15,740 nucleotides of DNA from SG8-4 sp964598225. GTDB taxonomy: Bacteria > Planctomycetota > Phycisphaerae > Sedimentisphaerales > Anaerobacaceae. Position 1 is the first letter of the stretch. Every line of letters starts with the position of its first letter. Shown here piece after piece: positions 13,213 through 15,740 of the stretch. The position numbers were made by a program, and so were the translations under genes. Where the stretch lies: assembly GCA_964598225.1 (NCBI GenBank), contig CAZRBG010000099.1:1-15740 (forward strand), read 5' to 3'. Below the pieces are notes generated by a model. The model did no database searches. It was given only the letters and a program-made list of their open reading frames with translations, and was not told the DNA's origin.

Positions 13213-13782
13213 GCATATGCTCACCATGTTGGCCAGTTTGTCGTCGTTGCTGATGATGTCCTTGATGATCTTGTCGATAAGGCCTTCCACGGTTATTTTC
13301 AGTTCCTCGGTGTACTTGACCCGCCTGGGCTTGACGATGTCGTTGACGATCATGCCGTTCGAGCACGCTAATCGCGTTACCCGCGCCGCTATGACTAATC
13401 CGGCTACCTGGCTGTAATCCGAAACCACCCGTATCCCGGTTGTAAAACTCTCGCCGACTTCGGTCAGCTCTAACTTCGACTCCGGGAAATCAAAGTCAAT
13501 CTGTATGCCGTGTTGGGATTTCTTCAGTAGAGCTTGTGCCTTTATGTTCAGGCTCGTTACCGCTTCGATGAGTTTTTCTGTCGTGTACCTGTGCTGGATG
13601 ACCATGTAGCTCTTTGGAGCCAGGCAGGCCAGCTCGCTTTTGTCGACGTTCCAGACACCCATGTGTCGTTTGCTGAGATAGTCTTCACCGTCCTTGACGA
13701 TGTGGACGTCCCGCATCTCGGCCCTGTCAAAACCGAGGGCCTTGTTCTTTAACTCGGCCATCCCCATTTTTTCTTCAGGCAT
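13186..13782 (-). pseudogene. DUF932 protein, N-terminal part, cut by RIT insertion
   Basis: The first 192 codons are the authentic N-terminus and middle of a DUF932 protein. Typical segments are YMVIQHRYTTEKLIEAV, strand-rich residues IQIDFDFPESKLELTEVG, and RVTRLACSNGMIV, the family's R-x-C-xNGM signature. After Met-Lys at the heptamer, six foreign residues (VMPCTA) come from the RIT-associated palindrome, then TAA. Joined to the C-terminal part at 9495-9782, the intact protein would be 285 aa, a normal length for the family. The ATG at 13782 follows GGAGGCGGCACAAA. A 12-bp hairpin (13818-13849) lies upstream. DUF932 proteins are common on plasmids and prophages; their role is unknown. A stable truncated protein might still be made. 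Confidence 0.85.
13206..13212. repeat. 7-bp direct repeat CTTTCAT, right copy
   Basis: It is identical to 9776-9782 and in the same coding frame of the DUF932 gene (minus strand ATG AAA G). It marks the other side of the insertion. Confidence 0.75.
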
Positions 13783-13817
13783 TTTGTGCCGCCTCCGGAC
13801 CCGTCATCAATTGTGAC

Positions 13818-13849
13818 AGGCCCTCTTCTCGGCTGAAAGAAGAGGGCCT
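13818..13849. terminator. 12-bp stem hairpin ahead of the DUF932 gene
   Basis: AGGCCCTCTTCT (13818-13829) and AGAAGAGGGCCT (13838-13849) form a perfect stem with an 8-base loop. No T-run follows on either strand. The arms share GGCCCTCTT/AAGAGGGCC with the terminator at 9454-9480 at the other end of the same (interrupted) gene. It may be an upstream terminator or a leader structure. Confidence 0.5.
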
Positions 13850-13908
13850 CGCCGGGATAAGAACGGCAATCCGGTTCGGAAAGCCAACGTTGTTTCAAAA
13901 TGCAGGGG

Positions 13909-13930
13909 TTCGGGGGCGGCAGCCCCCGAA
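13909..13930. terminator. GC-rich hairpin after the 167-aa gene
   Basis: TTCGGGGGC (13909-13917) and GCCCCCGAA (13922-13930) form a 9-bp stem with a GGCA tetraloop. It lies 30 bases beyond the stop at 13961. An outer TTGTTTC/GAAACAA pair (13890s and 13928-13934) could form an alternative. No immediate T-run follows, so termination is only possible. Confidence 0.45.
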
Positions 13931-13960
13931 ACAATACCGATGTCCCCCCCGGAAGGAGCA

Positions 13961-14464
13961 TCACTCAATGAACTTATAGCCTTTCTTGCTCTCGAAATTC
14001 TTCCGCCAGATGCCCTCGTTTTCCCGCCGCCAGTTGCTCATCAGGTTCGCACCGACAAAAATATAGGTGCGGCAGGTGTCGCAGGCCACATAATGGCATC
14101 TGCCGATATTGAACAGCCTGACTTCATGGCCGAACAGGCATCTGACATCTGCGAAAAACTCGCCTAAATAGAAATTCCCCCGCATCTTCTCTGAGGCACT
14201 GTCTTTGTCCTTAAGGACCATCCCCAGACTTTCGGCGGCATATTTGGCGTTTCTTATGCTGCCGAAGCCTCTTTTGGCGTCCAGCACATCATAAAACTTC
14301 ACCAAAATATCCGCCGTGTCCGGTTTGTCCTCCAGGAATTCATGGAATTCTGCGAAAAGACGGTAGCTGGCCCTGGCCCGGATTCGGTCAATCCATTTGT
14401 CAATCTGGCGGACACGTGATTTTTTGCGAGTCTTCTCATTTTCGGGCATTCCATTCTTTGCCAT
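13961..14464 (-). CDS. hypothetical protein with CH-x3-C-x2-C motif, 167 aa
   Basis: The frame opens at 14503, but the ATG at 14464 is seven bases behind GGAGG (GGAGGTGTAAAATGG) and is the better start. The N-terminal 100 residues are helical and basic (KTRKKSRVRQIDKWIDRIRA; LVKFYDVLDAKRGFGSIRNA). The C-terminal third contains CHYVACDTCRTYIFVGANL (C123, H124, C128, C131), a possible zinc site, followed by SNWRRENEGIWRKNF. I do not recognise the family. A hairpin (14476-14501) sits directly upstream of the ribosome site. It is in the same orientation as the DUF932 gene and the 192-aa gene and is probably part of one plasmid-type gene array. Confidence 0.7.
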   Translation of the reverse strand: MAKNGMPENEKTRKKSRVRQIDKWIDRIRARASYRLFAEFHEFLEDKPDTADILVKFYDVLDAKRGFGSIRNAKYAAESLGMVLKDKDSASEKMRGNFYLGEFFADVRCLFGHEVRLFNIGRCHYVACDTCRTYIFVGANLMSNWRRENEGIWRKNFESKKGYKFIE

Positions 14465-14475
14465 TTTACACCTCC

Positions 14476-14501
14476 GGCCGACCGCCGTGCGTGCGGTGGC
14501 C
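14476..14501. promoter_or_regulatory. GC-rich hairpin immediately before the 167-aa gene's RBS
   Basis: ACCGC (14481-14485) pairs with GCGGT (14493-14497), and flanking GGCC on both sides (14476-14479 and 14498-14501) extends the stem past a one-base bulge. The minus-strand transcript would show the stem ending directly at GGAGGTG. It may end upstream transcription or influence access to the ribosome site. Confidence 0.45.
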
Positions 14502-14540
14502 ACGTGGAACGCAACTGCGTGAGCTAAAAGTATGGGGTCG

Positions 14541-15119
14541 CTATAGCGACTCCCAGAACTTCTCGGCTTGCTTTTGCCTCCTTTCCCAGCTCTTTTTCCG
14601 CAGCTCGGCTATCTCACGCATCAACCTTCTGGTCCGCATGTAACGCTCTGCCAGGCAATACATGTCGAAATCTACGATGTCGCCTATATCGAGAATTCCG
14701 TTCTTGACGTACTCGATGACCTTGTACTTTGCCCGGGTCCTTATCCTCGCACTTATCGTTTCCATCATCAGGCACTGGTTGGCCACCTCTTCTCTGAGCC
14801 AGTCCGCCTTGCACAGCATCTTGTCGAATTTGGGTTTGTATCTGTCGAAATCTACCGTTCCAAACGCTCCTAATTCAACCTTACCGTCTTCATCGATATT
14901 CGGTCGAATCCAGCTCTTCCTGGCCTTTTTTTCAGGCAACGCCAATACAGGGGCGAACTCCTGTATCAAGTACAACCGCTCAAGCTCAGCCGGGCTGGCC
15001 AGCTCCTCGTCAGGAAGACCTTCGACACTGCCGTACCTGTTGGCTTGCTGCCGCTTGATTAACGGCGATTCAGGCACAACTATGCCTTCACATATCCCAA
15101 AACTTGTTTGTTCATTCAT
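14541..15119 (-). CDS. hypothetical protein, 192 aa
   Basis: The ATG at 15119 follows GGAGGTGTTCAGC and is the preferred start. The frame stays open to an ATG at 15239 (232 aa) with a weaker AGGA site, so a longer form cannot be excluded. The N-terminal 50 residues look flexible, with SVEGLPDEELASPAELERLY as a short conserved-looking motif. The middle (residues 55-105) includes LGAFGTVDFDRYKPKFDK. The C-terminal half is helical, with many Arg/Lys and an Arg-rich end (RYMRTRRLMREIAELRKKSW), suggesting a helical nucleic-acid- or protein-binding bundle. No family recognised. Its ribosome site lies in a 12-bp hairpin (15129-15165), which may limit translation. It precedes the 167-aa gene on the minus strand. 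Confidence 0.68.
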   Translation of the reverse strand: MNEQTSFGICEGIVVPESPLIKRQQANRYGSVEGLPDEELASPAELERLYLIQEFAPVLALPEKKARKSWIRPNIDEDGKVELGAFGTVDFDRYKPKFDKMLCKADWLREEVANQCLMMETISARIRTRAKYKVIEYVKNGILDIGDIVDFDMYCLAERYMRTRRLMREIAELRKKSWERRQKQAEKFWESL

Positions 15120-15128
15120 GCTGAACAC

Positions 15129-15165
15129 CTCCGTCTTTTCGACAATCTCTGTGGAAAAGACGGAG
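15129..15165 (-). promoter_or_regulatory. hairpin that contains the Shine-Dalgarno sequence of the 192-aa gene
   Basis: CTCCGTCTTTTC (15129-15140) and GAAAAGACGGAG (15154-15165) form a perfect 12-bp stem with a 13-base loop. In the minus-strand mRNA the 3' arm ends in ...ACGGAG, and the GGAGG used for the start at 15119 begins within it. Folding would hide most of the ribosome site. Translation of the upstream frame from 15239 would open it. Confidence 0.6.
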
Positions 15166-15239
15166 TGGAAGAAATTATCAATTAGGTCGTGGAGTCCGCC
15201 TTCGACCCTAATAGCAAGAGCCAGTGTAAAGTCTCTCAT

Positions 15240-15573
15240 TATGAATCCTGGCTCTCCCTATTAGATGAGAAGGCCGAAGCACGGCCTTGATTTTGGGGGC
15301 ACTTTCTGGCTGGGACTGGACGTCGTGCGAACCGCTTAAGGGATTTGTGATTTTCCGCAGAGAAATAGATAGGGGCGAATACGTGGAGCCCGAAGAATTG
15401 AAAATCATAAATTCCAATTTGCGGTTCGGACAGCGTTCAGGCCCCCGAAAGTGGTTCCAAAATCAACTATTTGCAGGATTCTTAAACCAAAGGGGTTTAA
15501 GCTTTGTTGGAGATAATTATCAAAGAAAAAAAGACAAGCGGTTCCGGTCTTCGAGAACCGCCCAAAAAAGCAA
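15240..15573. other. 334-base stretch without a convincing gene
   Basis: A plus-strand frame from TTG 15287 to 15577 (96 codons) exists, but it has no ribosome site and runs through a terminator, so it is not called. The stretch holds three hairpins: AAGGCCG-AAGCA-CGGCCTT at 15270-15288, CTTAAACC/GGTTTAAG at 15481-15501, and the terminator at 15538-15561. It probably contains the leader and promoter of the 192-aa gene. Confidence 0.5.
15538..15561 (-). terminator. rho-independent terminator of the right-edge gene
   Basis: GCGGTTC (15538-15544) and GAACCGC (15555-15561) form a 7-bp GC-rich stem. On the minus strand it is followed by TTGTCTTTTTTTCTTTG, a strong T-tract. It lies 12 bases after the stop of the partial gene entering from the right edge. 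Confidence 0.75.
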
Positions 15574-15740
15574 TTAAATCACTCCATCCAGTATAGGCTC
15601 TTCAGACACGTTATTGTTGCCGTTGTCTGAATTGCCGCTCTGGGTTTCGATTATTTTATCAAATGCCTTGCCAAGGCAGTATATAGCCAATGGTATCTCA
15701 TTGCGGCTGAAGCTCATCGATGACTTCCATTCGCCGCTGT
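15574..15740 (-). CDS. partial gene, C-terminal 55 residues of an unknown protein
   Basis: The frame enters from the right edge and ends with TAA at 15574-15576. The visible residues begin SGEWKSSMSFSRNEIPLAIY, continue CLGKAFDKIIETQSG and end with a polar, Asn/Ser-rich, acidic tail. The first part looks like a folded C-terminal helix typical of small plasmid-borne accessory proteins; the tail is probably disordered. A terminator follows at once. The start and most of the protein are outside the window, so no function is assigned. Confidence 0.6.
   Translation of the reverse strand, partial: SGEWKSSMSFSRNEIPLAIYCLGKAFDKIIETQSGNSDNGNNNVSEEPILDGVI

Noticed and set aside
15287..15577. Plus-strand 96-codon frame starting with TTG
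   Set aside because: There is no Shine-Dalgarno sequence. The frame runs through the minus-strand terminator and its Lys/Arg/Ser-rich tail comes from that structure; no family is recognised.

Overview
The window looks like an accessory (plasmid, integrative element or genomic island) region of a Gram-negative-type bacterium with moderate GC. No replication, tRNA, rRNA or housekeeping gene is visible, so the host cannot be fixed. The style (a secreted GH43 glycosidase, many small zinc-ribbon orphans, strong GGAGGTG ribosome binding sites) would fit a polysaccharide-degrading lineage such as the Planctomycetota/Phycisphaerae, but that is only a guess. No CRISPR array was seen.

Layout, left to right. 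(1) 1-458: mostly non-coding, with a 12-bp-stem hairpin and one doubtful 26-aa ORF. (2) 459-3764, all minus strand: a small CxxC protein (63 aa), a 212-aa protein with a C-terminal zinc ribbon, a secreted GH43-like glycosidase with its own candidate promoter (apparent cargo), then three overlapping genes: a 67-aa InsA-like zinc ribbon protein, a 267-aa double zinc ribbon protein and a 116-aa orphan. (3) 3911-5385, plus strand: a membrane/coiled-coil protein translationally coupled to a small PD-(D/E)XK-like protein. (4) 5390-8130, minus strand: a HerA/DUF87-type ATPase fused to a winged-helix-like and a PD-(D/E)XK-like nuclease domain, coupled to a 203-aa orphan. (5) 8317-9424: small orphan genes on both strands, two of them (57 and 23 aa) very short but with good ribosome binding sites. 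(6) 9495-13782: a DUF932 gene split by a 3.4-kb mobile element carrying three overlapping tyrosine recombinase genes, i.e. a recombinase-in-trio (RIT) element. (7) 13961-15740: more minus-strand orphans and the 3' end of a gene that runs off the right edge.

The clearest biology is the RIT element. Its terminal inverted repeats (29 of 34 positions match) both end in ATGAAAG. Joining the two flanks through one copy of this heptamer restores a continuous 285-codon DUF932 frame. One end carries an additional 20-bp palindrome, which creates a perfect 34-bp palindrome at the junction. If the element excises through the two direct CTTTCAT copies, the circle junction would be a perfect 50-bp palindrome. 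A TTATGCCG core recurs at the ends (five exact copies plus one CTATGCCG) and probably marks recombinase binding.

The HerA-nuclease operon, facing the membrane/nuclease pair, is the best candidate for a poorly described DNA-processing or defence module. A third theme is regulatory: many genes start with a hairpin placed just upstream of a GGAGG(T) site, and in one case the hairpin contains the Shine-Dalgarno sequence itself.
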